From: Cryptomeria japonica
Taxonomy: Eukaryota; Streptophyta; Pinopsida; Cupressales; Cupressaceae
Assembly: GCF_030272615.1 (NCBI RefSeq)
Contig: NC_081409.1
Location: 530,384,291-530,448,290, forward strand
Reading direction: 5' to 3'
DNA: 64,000 nucleotides
Shown here in pieces: positions 1 through 9,874 of the stretch. Within the stretch, counting starts at the first letter, position 1, and each line of letters begins with the position of its first letter. The position numbers and the translations under genes are program-made. The notes beneath the pieces were generated by a model. The model saw only the letters and a program-made list of their open reading frames with translations, searched no databases and was not told the origin of the DNA.

Positions 1-114
1 GTGCAAAATGTCTCAACACAGGCACAAAATGCCTTGACATAGGCGCAGAATGCCTTGACATAGGCGCAGATCTCTTTGACATAGGCGCAGATCTCCTTAA
101 CATAGGCGCAGAAG
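1..114. repeat. 21-bp tandem repeat (element J interior)
   Basis: About five and a half consecutive units of 21 bp, each carrying a core like ACATAGGCGCAGA. The first unit is cut by the window edge. Because 21 is a multiple of three, the minus strand stays open across the array as a degenerate 7-residue repeat around CAYVK, but no start codon or protein family is visible. It lies just inside the PBS of element J, so it belongs to that element's leader or early interior. Confidence 0.8.
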
Positions 115-203
115 TGTCCAGAAAGCCCTGAGTTGCCCTATTTCTTGGGTTTTCACCTACAAATCAGCTCAAAAGCACTCAAAAACATGGTTAAATGGTT
201 AGT

Positions 204-221
204 TTCACGTCGGGTTCACCA
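204..221 (-). other. Primer-binding site of element J
   Basis: On the minus strand the sequence TGGTGAACCCGACGTGAA starts with TGG (pairing with a tRNA CCA end) and lies 5 nt inside the inner end of LTR J. This is the expected position of a retrotransposon PBS. It is not the initiator-Met type used by most other elements in the window; I cannot name the tRNA with certainty. Confidence 0.65.
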
Positions 222-570
222 GAAAATGTAGATAGAAATTTGGAATTCATCAAAGCAAATAGATATTAAACTAGCTCAATCACAAAAACTAGATTGCAAT
301 GATAAGAAATCCTAAAAACATTCAATAGAGGTATGAAGACAAGATAATCAAACCAAATGCAAACCATTACAAATGTGAATATCTCCTCCATAATTCTCCA
401 TTTTCCTTCTTTCTCCTTCAAATTACTTTGTTTGTAGATCTCACCTACAAATGCAAAAGCATAGTATGAAAGCAAGATTGACAAGATGAAATGGCAGCGT
501 AAGGATACTAGAAGCGTGATTGATCCTCTAAAAATGTGATTAGATTCTTTGATTGAAGAAAATCATCCAA

Positions 571-578
571 TTTATAGA
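571..578 (-). promoter_or_regulatory. Candidate TATA box in LTR J
   Basis: The minus strand reads CTCTATAAATTGG here, roughly two thirds of the way through the LTR, a plausible place for the U3/R boundary. It is supported by motif and position only. Confidence 0.35.
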
Positions 579-649
579 GAAATTGGAGAGATGACAAGAT
601 TAGCATGAAAAGATTTGAAAGGAAATTTCAAATCAAGAATGACAAATAT

Positions 650-770
650 GACAAATTATGACAAGATTGACATTTTCTATGCAAGATTGATTGATTGACA
701 AAATTATGACAAAATTGACATGAAAGATTGATTGATTGACAAATTATGACAAATTATGACAAAATTGAAA
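650..770. repeat. Imperfect ~42-bp direct repeat in LTR J
   Basis: Two adjacent copies of a GATTGATTGATTGACAAA-containing unit of about 42 bp, preceded by shorter TGACAAATTATGACAA fragments. The whole LTR from about 640 to 1350 is rich in scattered TTGACAAG-like words. Confidence 0.6.
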
Positions 771-1529
771 TGTCATTCCCATGAAATTAGGGGAAATATT
801 AGAAAAATTGAAGAAAATAGGAAAAATAGAAATTAGGAATTAGGAGAAATTAGTAAATTGGAAAAATTGAGGAAAAGGATGAAATAGGAATTAGGTAAAT
901 TAATTAATAGGTTTTCATCCATTAATTAATTCATGAAAAAGACCTAGGACTAAATAAATAGATTTATTTAACCCACCAAGAAGAAGCAAAGGATTAAATG
1001 ATCAAATCATAAAACCCTAGAAATTAGAGGACAAGGAATTAGGTCAAGACAACAAGAAATTAATGTCGATTCAATCATGATTTTGATTGACAAAGGACCA
1101 ATGCTGATAAACGATTAAGATTGGTTGAGAAATTGACCAAGATTGACAAAGAGATCAAATTGATAGGTGCCAATTGATGAGGAACAATGACTAATTGATC
1201 GAAATTGACATGATTGAAAAGGACAACGATCGATGATGAATCAATCACAAAATGACAAGATTGACAAGTTGATAAGGATCAATGACAAATCAATCACAAG
1301 ATGACAAGATTGACAAGAGGACAAGGATCAACCAAAATCATGACTGGAGATTGTTATTGACAAGACCAAATTTGAAAGCGAGAAAAATGAGGAATGTAGA
1401 AGAAGGACTCGATGCTCACAAATGATAAAGACCAAGTGCGCAACATAGAAGAAATGTTAATGTGACACAAGAACCCTAAAATAAGGCAATGCACAAATGT
1501 TAAAGTATGACTCCGCAAGCGTTGACCAA

Positions 1530-2001
1530 AAATCAGGTTTATTCTCATACAAGTTCTTCAATTCCTCAAAACCCAATACTTCCACACTCATCTTTGTCAA
1601 CAAGTTCCTCCTCCTACTCAGGGCTTCAACAACTTTATCTGACCTACCACTTCTATGCTTCAAAAAAAAGTATCACTCTGCAACAACTCTACCCATCTCA
1701 TGTGTCTTTGATTCAACTTACCTTGACTATTCATATATTGTAAAGCTTGATGATCGGTATACAACACAAACTCCTTAGTCAGTAAATAATGTCTCCACTT
1801 CTTCAATGCTTGAATTATTGCATAAAACTCTTGATCATACACATAATATCTTCTCCTTGCATCATTCATTTTTTCACTGAAATAAGCTACTGGTCTTCCC
1901 TCTTGACTTAATACTGCTCCAAGTTCACTCCCACTTGCATCACAATCCACTTGAAATACTTTGCTAAAATTTGATAAAGCTAACATAGGTTGTTCTATCA
2001 A
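1530..2001 (-). pseudogene. Copy A RNase H and start of integrase region
   Basis: This encodes the gypsy RNase H domain. The acidic residues are readable in DCDAS near the N-terminus, in YDQEFYAII (the Glu) and in YTDHQAL (the second Asp). A frameshift near 1660 moves the frame into the short linker that precedes the integrase zinc finger (LGFEELKNLY). The copy stops at 1529, where the LTR of J begins. It matches copy B around 18150-18640 but keeps the catalytic Glu that B has lost. It is not functional because of the frameshift and the upstream breaks. Confidence 0.85.
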
Positions 2002-2209
2002 TTTCTACTTCAACAACTCAAAACTCTTATTTGCTCCAGATGTGAACTTGAAATCCTTCCTATCTCCTCTCATTGTTTCTATCATAGGGCTACAAATTGA
2101 ACTAAAATTTCTGATGAATTTCTAGTAGAAACAAGACAATCCATGAAATGATCTTACCTCCCCAATGCTTTTAATTGTAGGTCAATCAACAATTGCTCTT
2201 ATCTTATTA

Positions 2210-2881
2210 GGATCCATCTTCAATCATTCCGTAGATATCACAAATCCCAAATAGACTAACTCTTCCTTCATCAAATTACACTTCTTAATGTTTATCCACA
2301 ACTTCTCATCTCTCAACCTCTGTAAAACTTGTCTCAAATGAAACATATGTTCTTCCTTTGTCTTACTGAAAATCAAGATGTCATCTAAAAAACTTACCAA
2401 ATAATTTCTTCAATGCTTTATTCATAAACCTCATGAAAGTAATTGGTGCATTAGTGAGTCCAAAAGGCATCACCAACCATTCAGATAGTCTTTCATTTGT
2501 CTTGAATGTTGTCTTCCACTCATCCCCTTCTCTAATTCTAATTAGATGGTATCCACTTTTCAAGTCTATCTTTATGTTATATTTGGCTCCACTTAAACAA
2601 TCCATTATGTCATCCATCCTAGGCAAAGGAAATCATTACTTCACTGTGATCTTGTCTATTGCTCGAGAGTCAGTACACATCCTCCACTCTCCATTCTTCT
2701 TAGGTGCTAATACTGTCAGAACTGCACAAGGGCTCAAAATTTCTTTGATCAAACATTTCCTCAATAAATCCTGCACTTTTCTATTCAACTCCTCATTTTC
2801 TTTTGGTGTCATCCAATGTGTTGCTTTGTTAGGAAAACTAGCTCTGGGAATTAGGTCCATGCAATGACTGATACTTCTCAT
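2210..2881 (-). pseudogene. Copy A reverse transcriptase
   Basis: A gypsy RT with readable blocks in order: LAPKKNGEWRMCTDSRAI, then [13 protein letters not shown], then MPFGLTNAP. Two adjacent stop codons at about 2633-2638 replace the usual YR before FPLPRMDD. At the catalytic YxDD box, 11 nt are missing compared with copy B, so the tyrosine and the reading frame are lost just before DDILIFS (near 2390). The flanking TTTA suggests a slippage deletion. Further stops occur downstream into the connection region. Confidence 0.85.
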
Positions 2882-3189
2882 AGGTGGTAATCTTTCAAGT
2901 ACATTGTCTAAAATAGTGTCCTCATATTATGTCAACAACTCTTTTATCTCCTATGTTTGTTCTTCTTCATGCTCCATGTTTCCAGTCTACTTAGGAACTA
3001 AAGCAAAACACATATTATCATGTCTTATTCCATCCATAAATTTCCTTCCATCCATCAAACAAATTCTAGCATTAGTAGAAAATTCACTCTTCAAAGGTTC
3101 CTCCAAAGGCAACAAGGTCTATTTCATCGCATTTGCAACAATAGTATATATATTCTTCCTTCCATCATGCATTTCTTATCTATCATACT

Positions 3190-3460
3190 GCCAAGGTCTA
3201 CCCAACAAGATGACATACATCCATAGGCATAATATCACACAAAAATTCATCATGATAAGATCCAATCTTCATTTCTACCAAACATTGTTCAATTACTAAT
3301 ACCTTATGATCATCCTAAATCCATGCTATCTGATAAGGCTTAGGGTGCTTCAATCTCTCCAAATTTAGCTTATTTGCCATCTCTTCTGAAATAAGGTTAT
3401 TTGTACTACCACTATCAATTATAACTTTACAACACTTACCGACTAACTTGCATCTTTTCT
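3190..3460 (-). pseudogene. Copy A aspartic protease
   Basis: A retropepsin-like protease region following the zinc knuckle. The active-site motif reads VIIDSGSTNN on the minus strand around 3408-3425, and the family's usual CDIMPMDVCH block follows near 3230. In-frame stops and a frameshift break it before the RT. It aligns with the better-kept copy B protease at 16710-17258. Confidence 0.75.
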
Positions 3461-3476
3461 TGAACAATTTTTTCCT

Positions 3477-4572
3477 CTATAACGGTTCTTTCTCTCCTCT
3501 GGTATGGTACAATGCTCTTATCATCATTAGCAACTCTCCATCCTCCGGTTTGTTAGCCAATCTGGTAGGTTCTTCTTTCACCAATATTTCTCTTCCACGG
3601 TTCTCTATCTTCTTACATTCAAAAGAACAATGTCCTTCTCCTTTGCATTTAAAGTAGGTTCCTGTAAATACTCTATTTTCATATCTTATGTCTTCTTTTC
3701 CGCAACCCTCATTCCAATAACCAACATTTTCTTGTCTCAGGTAAAAATTTCTCGTTCCTCTGATATGACCTACCATCTCTACTAACTTACTTATCTCTAT
3801 TCTGATCTACATAGGGTCCTCTTCCTCTGGTATAGGTTCTTCCTCCTCTACCTCTTTTCTTATGCTTATATATTTTATTCAACTTCTTGTCCACCTTCAG
3901 GGCATACTGATAAGCTTCCTCAATACTCTACAACTTTATTAAACTAAGTTCATCCTATTTAGACATCTGCAACCCATTCAAGTATCTTGTGACTTGTTTA
4001 ATCTCATCATCAATGTGTCTAGATCTGGTATTCAACTTGTAGAATGCTTCAGTATACTCCTTGACACTAGATTCCTTCTACTTCAGGTTCTGCAACTTTC
4101 AAAATAGGTTCACTTGATAATCGACAGACGTGAATTTTGATTTCAACTTGCTAACCATTTGCTCGCAAGATTTGATCTTTTCATTACCTCTTCTCTATCT
4201 ATCTACCTGCAAATGTTCCCACCAAAGAGATGCATTTCCTTTCAACTTAGTACAAGAATATTTCACCTTCCTATCTTTCGCAGTGTTCTCAAAATCAAAA
4301 TACTTTTCCATCTCCATAATACAATCAAATAATTCATCTAAATCTAACTTTCCATCATAATTCGATTGGTTAAAATGTGGTTTGGTATTCACTTTAGTCA
4401 AGACTTTTAGAAATATCTCTTCTTCTAGATCGATCGTCAATTGATTTTCTCCTTCTTCTCCTGACTCTACTTCCTCTTCATACTTGCTCATATCTTCAAC
4501 ACACCAACCTCTTATTTGGGCCGTTTCAACAACTTCCAATCGGGCTACAATTCCTCTCAATATTTCCCTCAC
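3477..4572 (-). pseudogene. Copy A gag with zinc knuckle
   Basis: Gypsy gag. The first 126 codons (4572-4195) contain the retrotransposon gag core (RKVKYSCTKLKGNASLWW) and end at a TAG. The rest of gag is readable beyond it with further stops. The zinc knuckle lies in 3776-3477, where the first cysteine is replaced by Tyr (TYFKCKGEGHCSFEC); copy B keeps it as CFKC. The TAG after HLQVDR is at the identical position in copy B, so the two copies probably descend from an already stopped parent. Confidence 0.85.
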
Positions 4573-4724
4573 AAAAAGGCCTACATTTCCACTTGATCCA
4601 CCACCTCTAGCATTTCTTCAGGCCATCTTTATGCAAGTCCTCTATAGCTATGGGTCAGATCCTCAATCTCGCCACCCCACAATAAAATTTTTACAGGACT
4701 CCACAATCTCCAGAATGAAAACTC

Positions 4725-4736
4725 GCTCTAATACCA
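4725..4736 (-). other. Copy A primer-binding site (initiator Met type)
   Basis: The minus strand reads TGGTATTAGAGC, one mismatch from the classical initiator-Met tRNA PBS. It is separated by 2 nt from the LTR end at 4739. Confidence 0.8.
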
Positions 4737-4738
4737 CT

Positions 4739-4898
4739 TGATAGAGTCACAACAGGAGGATCCTCAAGGAGAATAGTCTAGACCATGCAACAAGAGTGAA
4801 CATAATAGAAGCAACACAATGTGATGGGGGCAATGAAGAATCAGACATATTATATCAAAGCACTCAAATACAAATTGGTCGGCAACATGCAGGCTTAC
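4739..4898 (-). mobile_element. Copy A 5' LTR, inner part
   Basis: The last about 160 bp of the 5' LTR, matching the ends of both LTRs of copy B (TTGCATGGTCTAGACTATTCTC and onwards, minus sense). It was separated from the outer part (9875-10540) by insertion of element C, which duplicated CTTAC (4894-4898 and 9875-9879). Confidence 0.85.
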
Positions 4899-5346
4899 TG
4901 TGAGATTTTGCCAAGATCAAGAGCTCAATGAAATGTACAAAATAGAGACACAATATAGGACAAGAATAAACTATATTCTCATTAATAGAAAATGATCAAT
5001 AAAATCAATTTTTATACAATGTAGATGGGCTTGCTTATATAGGCAAGGCTTATGGATATGTGAGCACACAAACATGACATGTGGCTCAATAAGAAACAAG
5101 GATAGGTAGGAAATAGGTGTGGGTAGGTAGGAGAAATAATATAATAGTCCACATGAGGTGGATCACCCACTGAATGTGGAGTGTAATAACAAGATCAACA
5201 CCATAAAAGGTGGAAATTCTCCTACACACACTATCCCAATGTGGTGCAAACACCCAAGTGTCTCATACCCAAACTACTATGAAATGCATTTCCTAAGTAA
5301 ACTTAAGTGTAATAATATCCAAGATGAATAATTATTTACACCAACA
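4899..5346 (-). mobile_element. Element C 3' LTR
   Basis: A 448-bp LTR, with plus-strand ends TGTGAG and CCAACA. It is nearly the same as the 5' LTR at 9423-9874 apart from scattered substitutions and a 4-bp difference near the outer end. A TATATAA on the minus strand sits at 5035-5041. Confidence 0.92.
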
Positions 5347-5357
5347 CCCCCCCTTAA
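5347..5357 (-). other. Element C polypurine tract
   Basis: The minus strand reads TTAAGGGGGGG directly before the 3' LTR, the expected priming site for plus-strand DNA synthesis. Confidence 0.8.
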
Positions 5358-5433
5358 GTGCAACTTAGGGGAATGCACTTAAGTCTACAATGCAACTAAG
5401 CAATGCAAGATGGGCCCTGGCTACTAGGCCATG

Positions 5434-6190
5434 TTAGGTACCCATGTACAAATGAAAATGCATGCAAACCAATGCAGTGAAATCACTCACAAAGTGGGGA
5501 AAGAGAGAAAAAACCAATGGGAAAAAACCCTCCCCCAAAAGAGAGATGAAAACTAGATACAAAGAACTCTCATAGAAGTATGTGAAGGACAAAACCCCAT
5601 GTGAGGAAAAAGTCCCCCCCATATGAGAGAAGAAGATAAGCTAGGAAGCCCCCCCTCAATGTGGAATCTGCACCAATGATAGAAGCTCGATGTATGAAGA
5701 AACTGCTCCACAAATGTTGAACAAAATTCCTCCCCTTAGGAAGAAACAAAACCAAATGTGTATCCATGAAGTCTCCCCAATCATGAAGGGAAGATGTATG
5801 AAAAAAACTCATGATGAAAGGAATCTCTGAAAACTGCTCAAGAGTCCCCATGTCGATACTGAAAGATACCCCCTCCAAAGGTGGTAAATTGTGCCACACT
5901 TCTGGAAAAGGAACTCCAAGATCTAGTGGAGATGGATGTAGAACAATATCCAAAGATTCACATGTCTCCTAAAAAGATAAAGAGACCTTCTCCAACTGTT
6001 GTACATAAGTATCCACAATCATGTCAACCTCAAAAGAATGATCATGTAGAGAATGAACAAGAGGGTTAGAGTGTTCCCTCGCAATAATCAAAGAAGGATC
6101 ATCTTCATCAAAGAGAAGATGAATGTCATCAATGATGTCTCCCAAATCTGCAATGTAGGATTCCACAAACAAACCTAAAATGTCTGTCAA
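5434..6190 (-). pseudogene. Element C 3' interior, acidic ORF remnants
   Basis: Three consecutive minus-strand open stretches (6190-5969, 5953-5570, 5622-5434) follow the protease where integrase and RT would be in an autonomous copia. The first is acidic (DLGDIIDDIHLLFDEDD). None resembles a pol domain and I do not recognise them. They may be a degenerate tail ORF or simply noncoding filler retained for size or packaging. Confidence 0.4.
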
Positions 6191-6232
6191 GTAACCATCC
6201 CATGAATCTGAAGTTGGAAGACAATGAATATC

Positions 6233-6775
6233 CTACTGCACTGAATCACATGAAGGCAAAACTGTCGCACTATCTACATCATCAGGTGCAATAGGTGATG
6301 TGATATCAATATGAGGAGATGAAATACAAGGCTCAAGAATGGGGTCACATGTGAGAATCCCCATGTTCAAGTGCCCAAAGTTCTCAAAATCTAAACCATC
6401 ACAAGAAGTGTGATCATCATGTGTAGAATCATCAAATGTGAAATCATCATCATCAACAAAATATGAAAAGGAGTATAACCGAGATGCATGATCAACCACC
6501 CTAGTCACAATGATAGCTCTAGTCTCCAAGTCTCTAATGAAAACTGACTCAGGTGTGAACTCCGCAACTCTCTTAGTTGCGCCATGTGTGATTTGATAGA
6601 TAAAAAGGAGATTGTTTGTCAAGTGGGGTACACACAACACATCATTGAAGGAGTTATCCCCAATGTCAATAGATACTTTCCCAATTGTATCCATGTATGT
6701 ATGATTGCCCATCAAAATCTACGGCATGGTGCAAGGCACAAATGTAGAGAACATAGACTACAAAGATGCCATATG
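6233..6775 (-). pseudogene. Element C protease plus acidic extension
   Basis: The copia protease begins at the end of the zinc-knuckle frame with the active-site box WLPDSGASHHM near 6770. It continues, after a frame change, into 6715-6233 with the family's typical IDIGDNSFNDVLCVPHLTNN. At about residue 90 of that stretch, family similarity stops and an Asp-rich tail starts (VDDDDFTFDDSTHDDH). Integrase should begin here and is absent, so a deletion or replacement joined the protease to unrelated sequence. Confidence 0.75.
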
Positions 6776-7216
6776 ATGAGAAGCCCCTGAATCTGGAAGC
6801 CATCTCTCTGAATCATGACTGATAGTAGCACATGGAGCTTTTCCTTTTCTTGTCCCAAAAGAGTGAGTCTTACCACTTGTAGAAGCCATGAATGCTTTCC
6901 CTTTTCCTTTTGAATGTGAGGAAGTGGAAGTTGATGAATCATCCTTCTTGTAGACATTAGGCAAATCAATGTTATGCTTTTTGAGGATATGTGTGAGCTC
7001 ATCAATCTTCTTAGAATGACAACGACACTCCTCATGACCAACCTTTTTACAATAGGCACAAGTAGGTCTCTCCCTCTTTGGTGAATTATCTGTCTTGGAA
7101 GAGGATGTATCTCCTTGTTGTGGAGAGGATGGTGCTTTGTCCTTAGGCTTTGATTGCCATTTCTTCTTGTTTGAGTTGTCCTTTCCTTGATTTCCTTTGT
7201 TCCCTTGATTTGCCAC
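6758..7216 (-). pseudogene. Element C gag C-terminal part with CCHC zinc knuckle
   Basis: A Lys/Ser-rich linker followed by a CX2CX4HX4C zinc knuckle (CAYCKKVGHEECRC), typical of copia nucleocapsid, then a second basic linker and the protease active site. It is shifted by one base from the upstream gag frame. The frames would join near 7245-7260, where a single nucleotide has been lost or gained. Otherwise the reading frame is well preserved, in line with a fairly young insertion. Confidence 0.85.
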
Positions 7217-7842
7217 TAATGTTTGAGACTTAGAAGCCTTAAGATGCCCATGCTTATCAACTTAGTTTGTTCCATCATCAACATTTCATTGAAAGCATCA
7301 AATGTAGGCATTGTGTAGCTTGAACCCATTGTCATCCTATGGGTTTGGAAACTAGAAATAAATGCTACATATTCTTGTGGAAGCTTTCCTATCAAGTTGA
7401 ATATCAATTGAGTATCCTTCTTATCAATGCCACAATCTTTGAGTTGTGCCCTCAACTCATTTGCCTTAGTGACATAATCTTGTATAGTATCAAATTTCTT
7501 GGGATCTAACATGGTGAGATCACTATCAATCTGATATCCCCTAATCTCATCAACTTGACCATACAAGTCTTGAAACTTTTTCCAAGAATCCTTGATTAGA
7601 GTACACTTCTCAATATGAAAAATGAGATCCTTTGATACATACTTTCTTAAGGTACCAATTGCCATGATACTTTTAGTGAGCCAATCCAAGTGACCAACTG
7701 GATCAACCTTAGGATCAGCGGGAGCAACAATAGTTCCATCAATGTAATGAGTAAGTCCTTTTTCCATAAGTTTACTCCATGCATCAATTTTCCAAGTAGC
7801 ATAATTATGAGGAGTTAAGAGAGGAAACTTAGAAGAACCCAT
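7216..7842 (-). pseudogene. Element C gag (copia capsid domain)
   Basis: About 208 codons. The likely start is the Met of MGSSKFPLLTPHNYATWK, the usual copia gag opening, rather than an in-frame Met ten codons upstream. The capsid domain shows YATWK near the N-terminus and IMAIGTLRKYVSKDL in the middle, typical of the UBN2-type copia gag. It assembles the particle that packages the element RNA. It is broken only by the frameshift near its C-terminus. Confidence 0.85.
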
Positions 7843-7872
7843 AGCAGCAGAAAAGACAAAATACAAGAGCAC

Positions 7873-9408
7873 AAAAGCACAAGATACATCCCCCCAAATT
7901 CACTCAATCAAAGTACCCCCCCAAAAATGATGATTTTGGCATTTTATATGTAGTGCGTGTACAATAAGCCACTTGCAAACAATGGAAAGATGGAATTTTG
8001 ATTTTGTTTTACAACTACCCCAATAGGTTGAGAACTATAATCAAAAGACCAGCAAAATAGATCTATGCAATACAAGTGCCAAATTGGCCAAATAAGACCA
8101 TATGATGAAAGTACAATTTATACCCACAATTTCTACAAATTGATAGTATATTCTGAGAGTAGACAAAAAATAACACACTTTCAAAAAAAATAGCACCTGA
8201 AAAGGAGTTCTTATGAGCCCAAACGGAGTCCTGGAAGTTGCAGAAACGGGGATTGGACAGGTACAGTCACCAAAAACTAAGAATTCTGAAAAATATGTCC
8301 ATCAAAATCAGAAAATAATTCCACCACATGAAATTACACAAAATTCTAGCCCATTTCAAAAAAAAATTCACTAAAAAAGGAGCAAAAATGAGCAAGATAT
8401 GGCCATTTGAAGTTGAACTGCAAAATCAAAAAGCTCAATGAGAGAGGCCTACAAAATTTTTCAAAATACTACTGATGTGGTGCTGATGTCAGAAAATTAT
8501 GGGCTTAAATTTGACGCCCGTCTGCTCATAAAAAAAATTCACCTCCTTGGCCATTTTGCGTCCATACAGTACGGATTGGATGATGTGGCACTGTGTGACT
8601 GGCATACGGATGTCGACCATGGGCCAGTGGCCGCCTGCCATGTGGCGGACGTGGGTTCTCATTTTAAAGACTGTCGGAGAGGAGGAGGATGGCGAGCAGT
8701 AGCCAGAAGTTGTCTGCCAGAGCAGACAGTGTCGACGGGGTGGAGAGGTGCAGGCAGTGGGGAGGGAGCTGCTGAGTGGAGGGTTGGCAGCCGCCAAAGG
8801 GCCAGCGGGAGGTTTGTTTCACTGGCGGGAAGACTACTGGCTGCGCTGCTAGAAGAAACCATGGGGCCAGGCCGGAAGTCAGGGTGGTAGGGGACTGCAC
8901 AGGCGCTGGCAGAAAGACCTACAGGCAACGCAGGGTCGCTGTCGCCGGAAGCTGCAGTCGGCGGTTCGGTTGACGGCGGGAGGAGACCTGTGGTGGCGGC
9001 ATGATAGCTGTGGCAGGTACAACAGACCCACAGAGTACAAAGGTCATGGGGGGGGGTCTGCAGACCCCCAAAAACAAGATTTTTTTTTTGATAAAAAATT
9101 TTCCCGAAAATTATTATTTTTTATTTTTCGAAAATTTTTGACAAAAATTTTTTCGAATTTTTTTTTTTGCAAATATTTTTTTTTTTTAAAAAAAAAATTT
9201 GAAATTCGTACGATAATAGCAAAATTGGCGAAAAAAATTTTCTCACCAAACTTTGGCAAACTTTATAACCAAAATTTATGGAAACAACCTTCTGGATGCA
9301 ATGGCGGGGTCGGATCTGGTCTAGGATGCCTCCAAAAGATGGTGCTCCTCAAATTTGCCTCTTGACATCACAATAATACCTCTTCAAGATGAATCAATGA
9401 CGCTCTAA
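7873..9408 (-). other. Element C long leader, noncoding
   Basis: A 1.5-kb stretch between PBS and gag. It is AT-rich near gag, GC-rich at about 8570-9060, then dominated by A and T homopolymer tracts (9080-9230). Short ORFs on both strands overlap one another and show no family similarity. Confidence 0.6.
9052..9069. repeat. 18-bp perfect palindrome in element C leader
   Basis: GGGGGTCTGCAGACCCCC is a perfect inverted repeat centred at 9060/9061. It marks the sharp switch from GC-rich to homopolymeric A/T sequence. Confidence 0.9.
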
Positions 9409-9422
9409 TGGCTCTGATACCA
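9409..9422 (-). other. Element C primer-binding site
   Basis: The minus strand reads TGGTATCAGAGCCA, a perfect match to the classical initiator-Met tRNA PBS, directly abutting the LTR. Confidence 0.92.
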
Positions 9423-9874
9423 TGTGAGATTTTGCCAAGATCAAGAGCTCAATGAAATGTACAAAATAGAGACACAATATAGGACAAGAATAAATTGTAT
9501 TCTCATCAATAGAAAATGATTAATAAAATCATTTTTTATACAATGTAGATGAGCCTGCTTATATAGGCAAGGCTTATGGATATGTGAGCGTACAAACATG
9601 ACATGTGGCTCAATAAGAAACAAGGGTAGGTAGGAAATAGGTGTGGGTAGGTAGGAGAAATAATATTATAGTCCACATGAGGTGGATCACCCACTGAACG
9701 TAGAGTGTAACAACAAGATCAACACCATAAAAGGTGGAAATTCTCCTACACACACTATCCCAATGTGGCACAAACACCCAAGTGTCTCATACCCAAACTA
9801 ATATGAAATACATTTCCTAAGTAAACTTAAGTAAGTGTAATAATATCCAAGATGAATAATTATTTACACCAACA
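9423..9874 (-). mobile_element. Element C 5' LTR
   Basis: A 452-bp LTR partner of 4899-5346, carrying the promoter in minus orientation. A candidate TATA box (TATATAA, minus) is at 9559-9565, followed by GCAGGC. Confidence 0.92.
9559..9565 (-). promoter_or_regulatory. TATA box of element C
   Basis: CCTATATAAGC on the minus strand in the 5' LTR. The same motif is kept at 5035-5041 in the 3' LTR. Confidence 0.55.

Larger units (their letters stand above)
227..1528 (-). mobile_element. 5' LTR of LTR retrotransposon J
   Basis: A 1302-bp AT-rich LTR on the minus strand. Its start (minus sense TGGTCAACGC) falls exactly where similarity between gypsy copies A and B stops, and its end (CTACA) is followed after 5 nt by a PBS. 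The probable TSD is AAAAT at 1529-1533; the partner copy and the rest of J lie beyond the left edge. J is therefore younger than gypsy A, which it interrupts. No ORF with a recognisable domain lies inside the LTR. Confidence 0.7.
4899..9874 (-). mobile_element. Element C: gag-only Ty1/copia retrotransposon, complete ends
   Basis: A structurally complete non-autonomous element of 4976 bp on the minus strand. It has LTRs at 9423-9874 (5') and 4899-5346 (3'), a perfect initiator-Met PBS abutting the 5' LTR, a G-run PPT abutting the 3' LTR, and a 5-bp TSD (CTTAC). The interior codes only for gag, a zinc knuckle, a protease and an acidic tail; there is no integrase, RT or RNase H. This fits the class described in plants as terminal-repeat retrotransposons with a GAG domain. 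The element must have been moved in trans by an autonomous copia relative. Confidence 0.92.

Noticed and set aside
8438-8890. 150-codon plus-strand ORF in the GC-rich leader of element C
   Set aside because: It is antisense to the element, overlaps comparable open stretches on the other strand, has no domain, and GC-rich sequence has few stops by chance.
9409-9422. tRNA gene at the several GCTCTGATACCA sites
   Set aside because: These 12-14-nt matches are primer-binding sites next to LTRs; no cloverleaf surrounds them.
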